Part shown: one piece after another, positions 55,388-64,000 of the stretch | Layout: every line of letters starts with the position of its first letter | How positions within the stretch are numbered: the first letter of the stretch is position 1 | NCBI RefSeq assembly: GCF_001654865.1 | Contig: NZ_LXEO01000002.1 | Span: 1-64,000 of the forward strand | DNA: 64,000 bases | Direction of reading: 5' to 3' | Source of the DNA: Buttiauxella noackiae ATCC 51607 | GTDB taxonomy: Bacteria > Pseudomonadota > Gammaproteobacteria > Enterobacterales > Enterobacteriaceae | The notes under the pieces: model-generated | The model's input: only the letters and a program-made list of their open reading frames with translations | What the model was told of the DNA's origin: nothing | The model's database searches: none | Program-made: the position numbers and the translations under genes

Positions 55388-55648
55388 ATGAAAAACCTTA
55401 TTTCTGAATTACTGGCTAAACTCGCTGAAAAAGAAGAAGAGTCAAAAGAGTTTGTTGCACAGATAGAAGCCCTGGAAATAGTGATTTTCGCCATGCTCGA
55501 AAGAATGGAGCGCAGCGAAAGATTAGCAATAATCACAAATATTGAAGATGCTTTAAATGAAACTCAGCCTGATGATTCAGTGACTGCAGATGATACCACT
55601 CTGCTTAAGAAATATTTATCGCGCTTATTGACTCCTCCAACTACTTGA
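55388..55648 (+). CDS. iraP: Anti-adaptor IraP (RpoS stabiliser)
   Basis: IraP binds the adaptor RssB and so blocks ClpXP degradation of RpoS during phosphate starvation. The 86-residue protein equals E. coli in length and shares the N-terminal MKNLISELLAKLAEKEEESKE helix, which is a predicted coiled coil. The ATG at 55388 is the family start; an upstream in-frame extension was rejected. In E. coli phoA follows; here the next gene is psiF. Confidence 0.94.
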   Translation: MKNLISELLAKLAEKEEESKEFVAQIEALEIVIFAMLERMERSERLAIITNIEDALNETQPDDSVTADDTTLLKKYLSRLLTPPTT

Positions 55649-55885
55649 TTTGTCTTGCGGGCATTTCACATTATTTTCTTATTATTAATTAGAATAATTA
55701 AAGTGAATTAGCATCCAGCTATATTATCTCTCCCTTAACATTTTAATCCCCCCTGAAACCTGGTGCCGATTGCGGCGCTTTACCGCTACGCTTAAGCAAT
55801 AGGCCGAGCAATATTGGGTCTGCCAGTTCGCCATTTTCCCAACTACAGGCCAAAATTAATGCACCACAATAAAAAGGATGGTGCT

Positions 55886-56200
55886 ATGAAAAGTGTATTA
55901 ATGATGGTGTTACTGGCGGGTGTTATTGGGTCGGCGGCGGCAGCAGATAAAGCGATGACGCCGCAGCAGCAACGTATGACGTCGTGTAACCAACAAGCGA
56001 CCTCACAAACTCTGAAAGGAGATGCCCGTAAAACATATATGAGCAATTGCTTGAAAAATAGTCAGTCAGCGCCAGCAGATAAAAGTCTGACGCCGCAACA
56101 GCAGAAAATGAAAGACTGTAATGCTGAAGCTGGCAAAAAAACATTATCCGGCGATGCGCGAAAAACTTTCATGAGTAATTGCCTGAAAAAACAATCCTGA
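55886..56200 (+). CDS. psiF: Phosphate-starvation-inducible protein PsiF
   Basis: PsiF is a small periplasmic protein of unknown function, induced by phosphate starvation in E. coli. The 104-residue precursor has a signal peptide (about 1-19, ending SAAAA) and two tandem PsiF repeats with the pattern LTPQQQ-M--CN-A-----L-GDARK-(F/Y)MS-CLK (about 23-62 and 67-104). Each repeat carries two cysteines. The ATG at 55886 follows AAAAGGA. In E. coli psiF is co-transcribed with phoA; that gene is missing here. Confidence 0.95.
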   Translation: MKSVLMMVLLAGVIGSAAAADKAMTPQQQRMTSCNQQATSQTLKGDARKTYMSNCLKNSQSAPADKSLTPQQQKMKDCNAEAGKKTLSGDARKTFMSNCLKKQS

Positions 56201-56308
56201 TAACCTAAATGGGTGAGTCGGTTCGCTGACTCACTCATAAAATCATACTTCCCCCCGAATTAAACTTTCTATAATTACGGAAAATATTTCAGAATATTCC
56301 TAATTATC

Positions 56309-57421
56309 ATGAAAGATGAACACCGTTCTGGAAGATGGCTTCCTGGGGGATTTATGGATAGCTCAACGTATCTTGATGAAGATCGGCATCGCTCGGCGCG
56401 ACGATTTGCCCGACGACTTTACATCCCTCGAATCATAGGATTAGCGACAGGTTTTTTCTGTATCTCCTCGGTTTTGGTTATGCAACCGGTGTCAGGATGG
56501 TGGTGGCTGCTTCTGGTCGCCTATGGTTTTATCTGGCCACACTTCGCATGGCAAACTGCCGATCGTGCATCCGATCCCGCCCGGGCTGAAATCCGTAACT
56601 TAATGGTCGATTCTTTGATGGGCGGTGTTTGGATTGCGGTGATGGGATTGAATGCTTTGCCATCAGCGCTAATTCTCGCGATGTTGTGTATGAATAATGT
56701 CGGCTGTGGTGGGTTGAAACTGTTCCTTGGTGGTTTGGGGGTAATTGTTCTGAGTTGCCTGCTGACATTAGGTTTGTTTCACATGCCGCTCAATCTACAA
56801 ACCATGCCATCACAGGTATGGATTTGCCTGCCGTTCCTGCTTATATACCCAACTTACTTTGGTCTGGTCAGTTATCGAACGGCTCTAAAACTCTCCGAAC
56901 ACAAGCGGCGTTTAATGCATATGAGCACTCGCGATGGTATGACAGGAGTGTATAACCGCCGTCACTGGGAACACCTGCTGCATGGTGAATATGATAACTG
57001 CCAGCGTTACCAGCGTAGTGCCACTTTGTTACTCATTGATATTGACCACTTTAAATCAATTAATGACTCATACGGGCATGATGTGGGTGATGAGGCGATT
57101 CTGGTGCTGACCGAGCACTTGCAACTGACTTTGCGTATTACCGATGTTATCGGGCGCTTCGGGGGGGATGAGTTTGGCGTAATTATGTCGGGCACATCTC
57201 AAGAGAGCGCAATACAGGCGATGGCGCGAGTACGTGAATATCTTGAAGAGTTTCGCATACCTCATGCACCGCGTATTTCGCTATGCATAAGTGTAGGAGT
57301 GGCGGAGTTTGATAACAGTATGGTTAATTATCGCGAATGGTTAAAAGCGGCCGATGTGGCGTTATATAAAGCCAAAAATCTGGGGCGTAGCCGCACAGAG
57401 GTTGCCGATATTGCGGCTTAA
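56309..57421 (+). CDS. dgcC: Diguanylate cyclase DgcC (AdrA/YaiC)
   Basis: DgcC makes cyclic di-GMP that activates cellulose synthase, and is under CsgD control in E. coli and Salmonella. The 370-residue inner-membrane protein has an N-terminal MASE2 sensor (about 30-195, several helices) and a GGDEF domain (about 207-365). The active-site GGDEF is at 285-289 and the inhibitory RxxD site (Arg276, Asp279) is intact. The start at 56309 gives the E. coli length, but an ATG at 56354 follows GGGGGA and could be used. Confidence 0.94.
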   Translation: MKDEHRSGRWLPGGFMDSSTYLDEDRHRSARRFARRLYIPRIIGLATGFFCISSVLVMQPVSGWWWLLLVAYGFIWPHFAWQTADRASDPARAEIRNLMVDSLMGGVWIAVMGLNALPSALILAMLCMNNVGCGGLKLFLGGLGVIVLSCLLTLGLFHMPLNLQTMPSQVWICLPFLLIYPTYFGLVSYRTALKLSEHKRRLMHMSTRDGMTGVYNRRHWEHLLHGEYDNCQRYQRSATLLLIDIDHFKSINDSYGHDVGDEAILVLTEHLQLTLRITDVIGRFGGDEFGVIMSGTSQESAIQAMARVREYLEEFRIPHAPRISLCISVGVAEFDNSMVNYREWLKAADVALYKAKNLGRSRTEVADIAA

Positions 57422-57423
57422 AA

Positions 57424-57447
57424 CCCTCTCCCATTCACAGGAGAGGG
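57424..57447. terminator. Hairpin between dgcC and proC
   Basis: CCCTCTC and GAGAGGG pair in the gap between the convergent genes, with TTTTAA following on the minus strand after proC. Confidence 0.6.
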
Positions 57448-57455
57448 CAGAAAAA

Positions 57456-58265
57456 TTATGATTTACCTAAGTGCTCGGATTTGGCCATACATTTCACTAC
57501 AGCTTCCATCACTGCGGCTCTGAACCCTTTTTCTTCCAGAACTTTTACCGCTTCAATCGTTGTACCGCCTGGTGAACACACCATATCTTTCAACTCGCCT
57601 GGATGCTGGCCAGTTTCCAGTACCATTTTGGCTGACCCCATCACTGCCTGTGCTGCAAACTGATACGCTTGCTTGCGCGGCATTCCACCCAGCACTGCGG
57701 CATCAGCCATAGCTTCGATAAACATAAAGACATAAGCCGGGGCTGAACCACTGACGCCAACGACTGGGTGGATCATGTTTTCAGAGACGACTTCTGCAAG
57801 CCCGAAGCTGCGGAAGATATTTACCGCATCGGCGATATCTTCTGAAGTAACCAGAGCGTTTGGCGTAATCGAGGTCATGCCTGCATTGACTAATGCTGGT
57901 GTGTTAGGCATTGCGCGGATAATTTTGCGGTCATGGCCCAGGGCTTTAGCCAAAGAATCCAGCGTAACGCCTGCGGCAATTGAAATCACCACGGTATCTT
58001 TATTCAGGCTGGAATTAACTTCACCCAACACTTTTAGCATCACATTGGGCTTTACTGCGCCGAAAACGATATCGGCGATCTGCGCCACTTCCTGTGCACT
58101 TTGCGCCGCATTAATACCGTACTGGTCGCGCAAGGCTTCCACTTTATCGGGTGACGGTGTGTAGACCCAGATATTACCTGGAAGTACCTGTCCACTAGCT
58201 ATCAGTCCACCCAGGATGGCTTTTCCCATGTTGCCGCAACCAATAAATCCAATTTTCTTATCCAA
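57456..58265 (-). CDS. proC: Pyrroline-5-carboxylate reductase
   Basis: ProC reduces pyrroline-5-carboxylate to proline, completing the pathway begun by proBA at 35-37 kb. The 269-residue protein has the Rossmann motif IGFIGCGNMGKAILGG and the C-terminal SPGGTTIEAV segment. The start is taken as TTG at 58265, because it follows GGAG by seven bases and gives exactly the E. coli length and N-terminus (DKKIGFIG). An ATG at 58301 would add 12 unsupported residues. Confidence 0.93.
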   Translation of the reverse strand: MDKKIGFIGCGNMGKAILGGLIASGQVLPGNIWVYTPSPDKVEALRDQYGINAAQSAQEVAQIADIVFGAVKPNVMLKVLGEVNSSLNKDTVVISIAAGVTLDSLAKALGHDRKIIRAMPNTPALVNAGMTSITPNALVTSEDIADAVNIFRSFGLAEVVSENMIHPVVGVSGSAPAYVFMFIEAMADAAVLGGMPRKQAYQFAAQAVMGSAKMVLETGQHPGELKDMVCSPGGTTIEAVKVLEEKGFRAAVMEAVVKCMAKSEHLGKS

Positions 58266-58424
58266 AGTCTCACTCCATCTTTTGAGTTGTGTGATGAGCA
58301 TAGCTTACCGTGCTTTCTGGCGCTCACGCTACGTTCAGGCGAAACAACAAGCAAAGATAAAGTTGGCGATTGACGTAAAACCACGGCAAGATCGCCCCAT
58401 TCCCACTGACAACCAGGAGTCGTC

Positions 58425-58886
58425 ATGCAAATTTGGGTGGATGCTGATGCGTGTCCAAAAGTTATAAAAGAAGTGCTGTTTCGTGCTGCTGAGCGCGCGC
58501 AAATTGTGGTAACTCTGGTAGCCAATCAGGGGCTGAAAACCCCGCCTTCGCGCTTTATTCGTACCCTGCAAGTCGCCACGGGTTTTGATGTGGCTGACAA
58601 CGAAATTGTGCGCCGTTGTGAAAAAGGTGACTTAGTGGTCACTGCTGATATACCGCTCGCAGCGGATGTGCTGGAAAAGGGGGCGATTGCTCTTAATCCT
58701 CGCGGTGAACTTTACACTCCTGCTACTATCCGTGAGCGCCTGACGATGCGCGATTTTATGGATACATTAAGAGCCAGTGGAGTGCAAACTGGTGGGCCTG
58801 ATAGTCTTAATCAGCGCGACCGCCAGATGTTTGCCAATGAACTGGAAAAATGGCTGCTTGTCGCTGGTCGTTCAAAAAGCGCTTAA
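58425..58886 (+). CDS. yaiI: UPF0178 (NYN/PIN-like) protein YaiI
   Basis: This is a conserved 153-residue protein of the UPF0178 family (DUF188), thought to have a PIN/NYN nuclease-like fold, with function unproven. It has [25 protein letters not shown] at the N-terminus and [15 protein letters not shown] in the middle, both family signatures with acidic residues. A CAGGAG site precedes the start. It is divergent from proC. Confidence 0.94.
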   Translation: MQIWVDADACPKVIKEVLFRAAERAQIVVTLVANQGLKTPPSRFIRTLQVATGFDVADNEIVRRCEKGDLVVTADIPLAADVLEKGAIALNPRGELYTPATIRERLTMRDFMDTLRASGVQTGGPDSLNQRDRQMFANELEKWLLVAGRSKSA

Positions 58887-58907
58887 TACCGATGTAATTC
58901 TATTCCA

Positions 58908-58927
58908 CGTACTAGCTTGCTGGTATG
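58908..58927. promoter_or_regulatory. TrpR-like operator upstream of aroL
   Basis: CGTACTAGCTTGCTGGTATG resembles the TrpR operator core GTACTAGTT-AACTAGTAC in both halves. It lies 39 bp before aroL, where E. coli also has a TrpR site. A TyrR box cannot be called with confidence, although TGTAAT at 58893 could be part of a weak one. Confidence 0.65.
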
Positions 58928-58965
58928 ATGACAACCTTTGGCGGACTTCTAAGGATTAGCCACCG

Positions 58966-59490
58966 ATGACTCAACCCATTTATTTAGTCGGCGCGCGAGG
59001 TTGTGGCAAAACAACCGTCGGTGTTGCATTAGCGCAGGCATTGGGCTGTAACTTTGTTGATACCGACCATTACCTTTTAACCAGCACGAAGATGAGTGTT
59101 GCCGATATTGTGGCGCAAGAAGGATGGGACGGTTTTCGTCGTCGTGAATCCGGTGCATTGAAAAGTGTTACCGCCCCCAATACGGTCATCGCCACTGGCG
59201 GCGGTATGGTTCTGGCGGAAAGTAATCGTCAGTTTATGCGTGAGCATGGTGTGGTTATCTATTTACGTGCACCGGCGCAAATCCTTGCTTCACGTTTAGA
59301 AGCCTTCCCTGAAGAGGGCCAACGGCCAACACTGACTGGCAGACCCATTACTGACGAAATCGTTGATGTTCTCGCGGCGCGTGAAGCGCTGTACAACGAG
59401 GCTGCACATCATGTGATTGATGCCACTCGTCCCCCAACCGAGATAGTCGAAGCAGTACTCGCTGCGCTGCAAAAGGCTCATGCCAGCTAA
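58966..59490 (+). CDS. aroL: Shikimate kinase II
   Basis: AroL phosphorylates shikimate with ATP in the common aromatic pathway. The 174-residue protein equals E. coli in length, with the P-loop GARGCGKTT at 11-19, the shikimate-binding DTDH and FRRRE segments, and GGGMVL. The start follows AAGGATTAGCCACCG. A TrpR-like operator lies upstream, consistent with repression by aromatic amino acids. Confidence 0.97.
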   Translation: MTQPIYLVGARGCGKTTVGVALAQALGCNFVDTDHYLLTSTKMSVADIVAQEGWDGFRRRESGALKSVTAPNTVIATGGGMVLAESNRQFMREHGVVIYLRAPAQILASRLEAFPEEGQRPTLTGRPITDEIVDVLAAREALYNEAAHHVIDATRPPTEIVEAVLAALQKAHAS

Positions 59491-59534
59491 TTCTTCACTA
59501 TACTTAACGCTCATTCATTACCAAAGGAAGAGCG

Positions 59535-59726
59535 ATGGCGAGCAATCCTCCATATCCTCGGGAAGCGCGTGTTGTTGCAGTTGAAAAAGGTTCAACAGAC
59601 CAAACAGTGACCTGGTATCAACTCCGTGCCGACCATCCACATCCTGATACGCTGATTAGTGAACACGAAACAGAACAAGAAGCGCTGGATGCGAAGCGGC
59701 GTTATGAAGATCCGCAAAAAACGTAA
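59535..59726 (+). CDS. yaiA: Small conserved protein YaiA
   Basis: This is a 63-residue protein of unknown function from the E. coli aroL-yaiA-aroM operon. It matches YaiA in [19 protein letters not shown] and the RYEDP end. AAAGGAAGAGCG precedes the start. It is probably co-transcribed with aroL, 44 bp upstream. Confidence 0.95.
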   Translation: MASNPPYPREARVVAVEKGSTDQTVTWYQLRADHPHPDTLISEHETEQEALDAKRRYEDPQKT

Positions 59727-60006
59727 TACCTCGGCATGGATGCCATGATTACCCCCTTCTTTTTCGAGTGAACTCAATGACCTGGTCATTCATCACACCT
59801 TTCGTTTAATCTGGTTGTTAACAATTCATTATCATGATGTTGTATAGGTGTCATTAACGTTTCGTTGAATATTCCGGCAGATGCTCTGCAATTATGCTGC
59901 TACGCTTTGTGGTTAATTATTGAGCGACCTTCAGCAGAGTATCATTCACAGGAAAGATACCAGTGCAGCAGCGAAGGACTGATATTGGGCAAGGGCGGAA
60001 CGAAAC

Positions 60007-60684
60007 ATGAAACAAACATTGGCGATTCTCACCATCGGCGTTGTCCCGGTCAGTGAAATACTGCCGCTACTCACAGACCATATTTCTGAAGAGCAAATCA
60101 AAACTTTCAGTCTGTTAGGTAATCTTTCATATGACGAAGTGATGGAAGAATTTTCACCGTCACCCGGTGAAGAACAACTTCTGACGCTGTTAACCGGGAA
60201 CGTTTTGGCTTACGTGGGGAAGCAGAAAGTAGAACAAGCGTTGCAAAGTGTTATTGAGGTGCTGGATAACCAGGGTTTCGATGTCATTTTATTGATGAGC
60301 ACACACCGCTTAGCCAATCTTTCGGTGCGTAAAGGCATCTTGCTGGAGCCTGAGCGAATTATCCCGCCGCTGGTGGCCTCAATTGTCGATGGGCATCAGG
60401 TCGGTATCATTCTGCCCGTTCCCGAAATGATGAAATACCAGAACAAAAAATGGGAGTTACTCCCCATTGAACCGCTGTATGAACTGGCTAACCCTGTTCA
60501 TGGAACTGAGCAAGATCTCATCGATGCAGGGAAAAAACTCGTAGACAGTGGTGCAGATGTTTTGGTGCTGGACTGTCTTGGATTCCACCAAAAACATCGC
60601 GATTTGTTGCAAAAATCCTTAGATGTCCCGGTATTGTTATCGAACGTGTTGATAGCGCGTTTAGCCTCAGAATTGCTCGCTTAA
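60007..60684 (+). CDS. aroM: AroM family protein
   Basis: AroM is a 225-residue protein of unknown function that lies downstream of aroL and is regulated with it in E. coli. Conserved segments include [18 protein letters not shown] at the N-terminus and [34 protein letters not shown]-type ending, resembling the Asp/Glu racemase fold. A 280-bp gap separates it from yaiA, larger than expected for a tight operon; that gap has no gene I can identify. Confidence 0.94.
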   Translation: MKQTLAILTIGVVPVSEILPLLTDHISEEQIKTFSLLGNLSYDEVMEEFSPSPGEEQLLTLLTGNVLAYVGKQKVEQALQSVIEVLDNQGFDVILLMSTHRLANLSVRKGILLEPERIIPPLVASIVDGHQVGIILPVPEMMKYQNKKWELLPIEPLYELANPVHGTEQDLIDAGKKLVDSGADVLVLDCLGFHQKHRDLLQKSLDVPVLLSNVLIARLASELLA

Positions 60685-60764
60685 CGGCAGGTAATAATTT
60701 GCGTGACAGGCTCTCAAGTTCCCCTCTATATTGTTTTTTCAACTATTTTAAAAAGGGCCTGGTC

Positions 60765-61058
60765 ATGCTTCAAAGTAATGAGTACTTTTCCGGTAAAGTG
60801 AAATCTATTGGTTTTACAAGCAGCAGCACTGGCCGCGCGAGTGTTGGGGTAATGGTTGAAGGTGAATACACTTTCGGTACTGCACAACCAGAAGAAATGA
60901 CAGTCATCAGTGGTGCATTACACGTTTTACTGCCGGGTGAAACCGAGTGGAAAACTTATGCTGCGGGCACCGTGTTCCATGTCCCTGGACACAGCGAATT
61001 CCATTTACAAGTCGCTGAGCCTACTTCTTATCTTTGCCGTTACCTGGCTGACAAATAA
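60765..61058 (+). CDS. ppnP: Pyrimidine/purine nucleoside phosphorylase PpnP (YaiE)
   Basis: PpnP is a small cupin-fold enzyme that phosphorolyses a wide range of nucleosides. The 97-residue protein matches E. coli YaiE (94 residues) nearly throughout ([54 protein letters not shown]), with three extra C-terminal residues. The ATG at 60765 follows AAAAGGG; the upstream extension was rejected. Confidence 0.96.
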   Translation: MLQSNEYFSGKVKSIGFTSSSTGRASVGVMVEGEYTFGTAQPEEMTVISGALHVLLPGETEWKTYAAGTVFHVPGHSEFHLQVAEPTSYLCRYLADK

Positions 61059-61061
61059 TGT

Positions 61062-61092
61062 TGTTTCCCTCTTCCTTTCGGGAAGAGGGAAC
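61062..61092. terminator. Terminator between ppnP and rdgC
   Basis: TGTTTCCCTCTTCC and GGAAGAGGGAACA pair strongly around TTTC, followed by GCTTTT, between two convergent genes. Confidence 0.85.
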
Positions 61093-61097
61093 AGCTT

Positions 61098-62009
61098 TTA
61101 GCGCTGAGCTTCGCCACCTAACGCTTCAACCAGATTTTTAATCAACGCCGCTAACTCGCCGGTCATCAGAATAAAATCGGCATCAAAACGCCCACCAAAA
61201 TCTTCGCGCTCAATATCATCATTCTGCTCGCGCAGTGTATCCGCAAACTTCAGGCGCTTAATCGAACCGTCATCAGCAATCAAAAACTGAATACGTTCTT
61301 GCCAGTCGAGGGCCAGTTTCGTTACCACTTTGTCGGCTTCGATATGAGCTGCAATCTCATCGCAAACCAGATCCTGCTGCTTGCAGCGAATCACGCCGCC
61401 ACCTTCGAGAATAGCTTTAAGCTCGGCTTCATCCATCAGCGCAAAGCCTGGAGGCACGTCGCCAGAACGCACCCACTCAGTCAACGTCAGCTCGATAGGG
61501 GTTTCCAGCGCCAGTGGCACAACGGGCAGCGAACCGAGACTTTTACGCAGTAGTGCCAGCGTATCTTCAGCTTTTTTAGCACTGGCACAATCGACCATGA
61601 TCAAACCGTTTACGGTATCGATCCACATCATTGTTTGATTGAAACGGCTGAATGCACGTGGCAGTAAAGAGTGCAGCACTTCATCTTTCAGAGAATCTTT
61701 CTCGGTCTTTTTCAGCTTACGTGCTTGTTCGGCTTCAAGTCGGCTGATTTTCGCTTCCAGTTCTTGTTTAATCACCGGGGCCGGGAGGATTTTTTCTTCT
61801 TTACGGGCGCAAATCACAATCTGCCCGTTAGCGACATGGGTTAATGCATCGCTGTGCGAACCCATCGGTGACACCCAGCCGGTCTTCGCCATATCCTGGC
61901 TACCGCATGGGGTGAAAGTAAACGCGGCCAACTGTTTTTCCATCTCATCCGCTGAAAGCGTGATGTCACGGCTTAAACGGTAAACCATTAAATTTTTGAA
62001 CCACAGCAT
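61098..62009 (-). CDS. rdgC: Recombination-associated protein RdgC
   Basis: RdgC is a ring-shaped DNA-binding protein that limits RecA activity in homologous recombination. The 303-residue protein equals E. coli in length and shares [33 protein letters not shown] and the C-terminal [16 protein letters not shown] segment. It is divergent from mak. Confidence 0.97.
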   Translation of the reverse strand: MLWFKNLMVYRLSRDITLSADEMEKQLAAFTFTPCGSQDMAKTGWVSPMGSHSDALTHVANGQIVICARKEEKILPAPVIKQELEAKISRLEAEQARKLKKTEKDSLKDEVLHSLLPRAFSRFNQTMMWIDTVNGLIMVDCASAKKAEDTLALLRKSLGSLPVVPLALETPIELTLTEWVRSGDVPPGFALMDEAELKAILEGGGVIRCKQQDLVCDEIAAHIEADKVVTKLALDWQERIQFLIADDGSIKRLKFADTLREQNDDIEREDFGGRFDADFILMTGELAALIKNLVEALGGEAQR

Positions 62010-62134
62010 GATTATTTCCCGGACTGTCAGTTAAACGCAGCGGGCATGATAGCGAATCAGCCGCTGTGTTTCATTGCCTTTACGGGGCCGCACTTCTATT
62101 CTGTTGATAACACTAATTAAATGAGGGCATCGCT

Positions 62135-63046
62135 GTGCGCATTGGTATCGACTTAGGTGGGACAAAAACAGAAGTGATCGCACTGGCGGATGATGGTAAA
62201 CAACTTTTCCGTCATCGCCTGCCAACACCGAAAAATGACTATCAGCAAACCATTGGCACTATTGTTGAATTGGTACGCCTGGCTGAGGAGGCCACGGGTG
62301 AGAAAGGAACGGTTGGCATTGGTATCCCAGGCTCCATTTCGCCCTATACCCGTGTGGTAAAAAATGCCAACTCAACCTGGCTCAATGGCCAACCTTTCGA
62401 TAAAGACTTATGCGATGCGCTAAGCCGTGAAGTGCGTTTGGCAAACGATGCTAACTGCCTCGCGGTTTCCGAAGCTATAGATGGTGCAGCAGCAGGGGCT
62501 GCGATTGTCTTTGCGGTGATCATCGGAACCGGATGTGGCTCAGGTATTGCCATTAATGGCCGCAGCCTGATTGGTGGCAACGGTACTGCGGGCGAGTGGG
62601 GACACAACCCATTGCCGTGGATGGACGAAGACGAGCTGCGTTTTCGCGAGGAAGTGCTTTGCTACTGTGGCAAACAAGGGTGCATCGAAACCTTTATTTC
62701 CGGTACCGGCTTCGGCACGGATTACTATCGTTTGAGCGGAAAACAGCTCAAAGGCAATGAGATCATGCATTTAGTCGATCAACAAGATCCTGTTGCTGAG
62801 CTGGCGATCGCGCGTTACGAAATGCGCCTCGCAAAATCACTGGCGCACATCGTCAATATTCTTGACCCCGATGTGATTGTATTGGGCGGTGGGATGAGCA
62901 ACAACGAACGCTTGTACAAAACGGTGCCGCAGCTAGTGAAACCATGGGTATTTGGTGGCGAGTGCGAAACCCCAATTCGTAAAGCGGTACATGGTGATTC
63001 CAGCGGCGTACGTGGTGCTGCATGGTTGTGGCCATTAGAGAAATAA
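62135..63046 (+). CDS. mak: Fructokinase Mak (ROK family)
   Basis: Mak phosphorylates fructose (and mannose) with ATP. The 303-residue ROK-family kinase has the phosphate motif [13 protein letters not shown], the catalytic Asp in [18 protein letters not shown], the zinc-binding [12 protein letters not shown] and the adenosine motif VLGGGMSN. The GTG at 62135 gives the E. coli N-terminus. In E. coli araJ lies between mak and sbcC; it is absent here. Confidence 0.96.
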   Translation: MRIGIDLGGTKTEVIALADDGKQLFRHRLPTPKNDYQQTIGTIVELVRLAEEATGEKGTVGIGIPGSISPYTRVVKNANSTWLNGQPFDKDLCDALSREVRLANDANCLAVSEAIDGAAAGAAIVFAVIIGTGCGSGIAINGRSLIGGNGTAGEWGHNPLPWMDEDELRFREEVLCYCGKQGCIETFISGTGFGTDYYRLSGKQLKGNEIMHLVDQQDPVAELAIARYEMRLAKSLAHIVNILDPDVIVLGGGMSNNERLYKTVPQLVKPWVFGGECETPIRKAVHGDSSGVRGAAWLWPLEK

Positions 63047-63054
63047 AAGCCGGT

Positions 63055-63097
63055 GGATGACGCTGCGCCCGTAGATTTGATAAGCGCAGCGTCATCC
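63055..63097. repeat. REP-like palindromic unit between mak and sbcC
   Basis: GGATGACGCTGCGC (63055-63068) and GCGCAGCGTCATCC (63084-63097) are a perfect 14-bp inverted repeat with a 15-nt loop. The flanking GATAAG and CATCCGC words resemble enteric REP elements. It lies between convergent genes, so it may act as a terminator or mRNA stabiliser. Confidence 0.65.
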
Positions 63098-63104
63098 GCA
63101 AAAA

Positions 63105-64000
63105 TCAACCGACAGCAAACTCCTTCGCCAGGCGACTCACGCCCAGGCCGTTAATTTTCTTCACCTTAATCTGCACCGGGATCCGTTCTTTCATCGCCTC
63201 GACATGGCTTATCACGCCGATGGTTTTACCGCTGGCGTTAAGCGTGTCGAGTGCGTCCAGCGCGGTATCCAGCGTTTCGGCATCCAGCGTGCCAAAGCCT
63301 TCATCAAGGAACAGCGAGTCGATACGCGTTTTATGGCTCACCAGATCGGAGAGCGCCAGTGCCAGCGCGAGGCTGACCAGGAAGCTCTCGCCACCAGAAA
63401 GTGTACGCGTGTCACGCACCGCATCGGCCTGCCAGGTATCTACTACCTGCAACTCCAGCGCTTCGCTGTCTTTGCGTTGCAGCAGATAGCGGCCATGCAG
63501 ACGGTTGAGCTGGTTGTTCGCCAGCCACACCAGATTGTCGAGCGTCAGCCCCTGGGCAAACTTACGGAATTTATCGCCTTCTTTTGAGCCAATTAGCGCA
63601 TTGAGATAACCCCAGTCTTCAACTTGCTGCTGGCACTCAACTATCGCCTGCATCAGCCCTTGCTGGCGCTGGCGGTTTTCCTCGTCATGGCGTAGCTGTT
63701 GCTGAATTTGCCCTTGCTGCGTGGTGTTTTCACGTAGTTGCTGATTGCAGTGCGCCAGTTGTTCCTGCAATAAACTCAGTTCCGCCTCCGCCGCCAGTGT
63801 TTCCGGGCGAGCTGCAAGGTGTTCTGTCAGCGCTTTTTCTGCCTGCTGGAAAAGAACGGTTTGCTGCTGATGCTGTTGCTCAAGTTGCTGTTTTTTCTGC
63901 TCGAGCTGCTGGCGCTCGCTTTCACTTAACAACGCCGCCTGGAATGATTCCACATCGGCAAAGGGGCTTGCGGCAAGCGCAGTCAGGAACTGCTCGTTTG
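63105..64000 (-). CDS. sbcC: Exonuclease subunit SbcC (3' part, runs off the window)
   Basis: SbcC is the SMC-like ATPase of the SbcCD nuclease that cuts DNA hairpins. Only the C-terminal 298 residues or so are in the window; the frame stays open to the right edge, so the gene is cut by the window, not broken. Visible parts are the end of the coiled coil (Gln/Glu/Leu-rich, about the first 130 residues), the ABC signature LSGGESFLVSLALALALSDL, Walker B DSLFLDEGFGTLD and the switch His in ISHVEAM. Confidence 0.96.
   Translation of the reverse strand, partial: NEQFLTALAASPFADVESFQAALLSESERQQLEQKKQQLEQQHQQQTVLFQQAEKALTEHLAARPETLAAEAELSLLQEQLAHCNQQLRENTTQQGQIQQQLRHDEENRQRQQGLMQAIVECQQQVEDWGYLNALIGSKEGDKFRKFAQGLTLDNLVWLANNQLNRLHGRYLLQRKDSEALELQVVDTWQADAVRDTRTLSGGESFLVSLALALALSDLVSHKTRIDSLFLDEGFGTLDAETLDTALDALDTLNASGKTIGVISHVEAMKERIPVQIKVKKINGLGVSRLAKEFAVG

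Overview
The window is a stretch of chromosome from a gamma-proteobacterium of the family Enterobacteriaceae. Gene order and protein sequences follow the Escherichia coli mltD-gloB-yafS-rnhA-dnaQ-aspV ... fadE-gmhA-yafJ-yafK ... dinB-pepD-gpt-frsA-crl-phoE-proBA ... ampH-sbmA-yaiW-yaiY-yaiZ-ddlA-iraP-psiF-dgcC-proC-yaiI-aroL-yaiA-aroM-ppnP-rdgC-mak-sbcC region. The proteins are diverged enough that this is not E. coli. A purine/oxalurate (hpx) cluster and an nqr operon point to a Klebsiella/Kluyvera/Buttiauxella-type relative. The genus cannot be fixed from the sequence alone. Two 127-129 bp ERIC repeats fit this family.

Layout. 1-4.5 kb: cell-wall, glyoxalase and replication genes ending in tRNA-Asp. 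4.5-16.0 kb: an accessory purine-ring catabolism cluster inserted between tRNA-Asp and yafV. It holds an NCS1 permease, allantoin racemase (hpxA), allantoinase (hpxB), the hpxWXYZ oxalurate/oxamate operon, the RpiR regulator hpxU, ureidoglycine-glyoxylate aminotransferase (hpxJ), a single gene fusing allantoate amidohydrolase to OHCU decarboxylase (hpxK-hpxQ), and hydroxyisourate hydrolase (hpxT). Together they would take 5-hydroxyisourate to allantoin, allantoate, ureidoglycine, oxalurate and oxamate/oxalate. Uricase, xanthine oxidation and the oxamate carbamoyltransferase genes are not in the window. Sigma-54-like promoters with NtrC-like sites, plus a TTGTTTCA/TGAAACAA inverted repeat, suggest nitrogen control together with local repression.

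16-22 kb: yafV, fadE (with a FadR-like site), gmhA, yafJ and yafK. 22.2-28.3 kb: the complete nqrABCDEF-nqrM operon for the sodium-pumping NADH:quinone reductase. 28.4-37.4 kb: dinB (LexA box), pepD, gpt, frsA, crl, phoE (PHO box) and proBA. 37.4-41.4 kb: an AT-rich leader, a large autotransporter and the regulator iprA.

41.4-51.9 kb: ampH, a small exported protein, lpxP, an isochorismatase-like hydrolase, sbmA, an inserted marR-emrA-emrB-type drug-efflux operon that separates sbmA from yaiW, then yaiW, yaiY and yaiZ. 51.9-57.4 kb: ddlA, an extensin-family M15-like protein, an MdtG-like transporter, iraP, psiF (phoA is missing between these two) and dgcC. 57.4-64 kb: proC, yaiI, aroL (TrpR-like operator), yaiA, aroM, ppnP, rdgC, mak and the 3' part of sbcC, which runs off the right edge.

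The most unusual items are the HpxK-HpxQ fusion, the Ntr-style regulatory layout of the hpx genes, and the self-regulated efflux operon that splits the sbmA-yaiW pair. No CRISPR array, prophage, insertion sequence or rRNA gene was seen.
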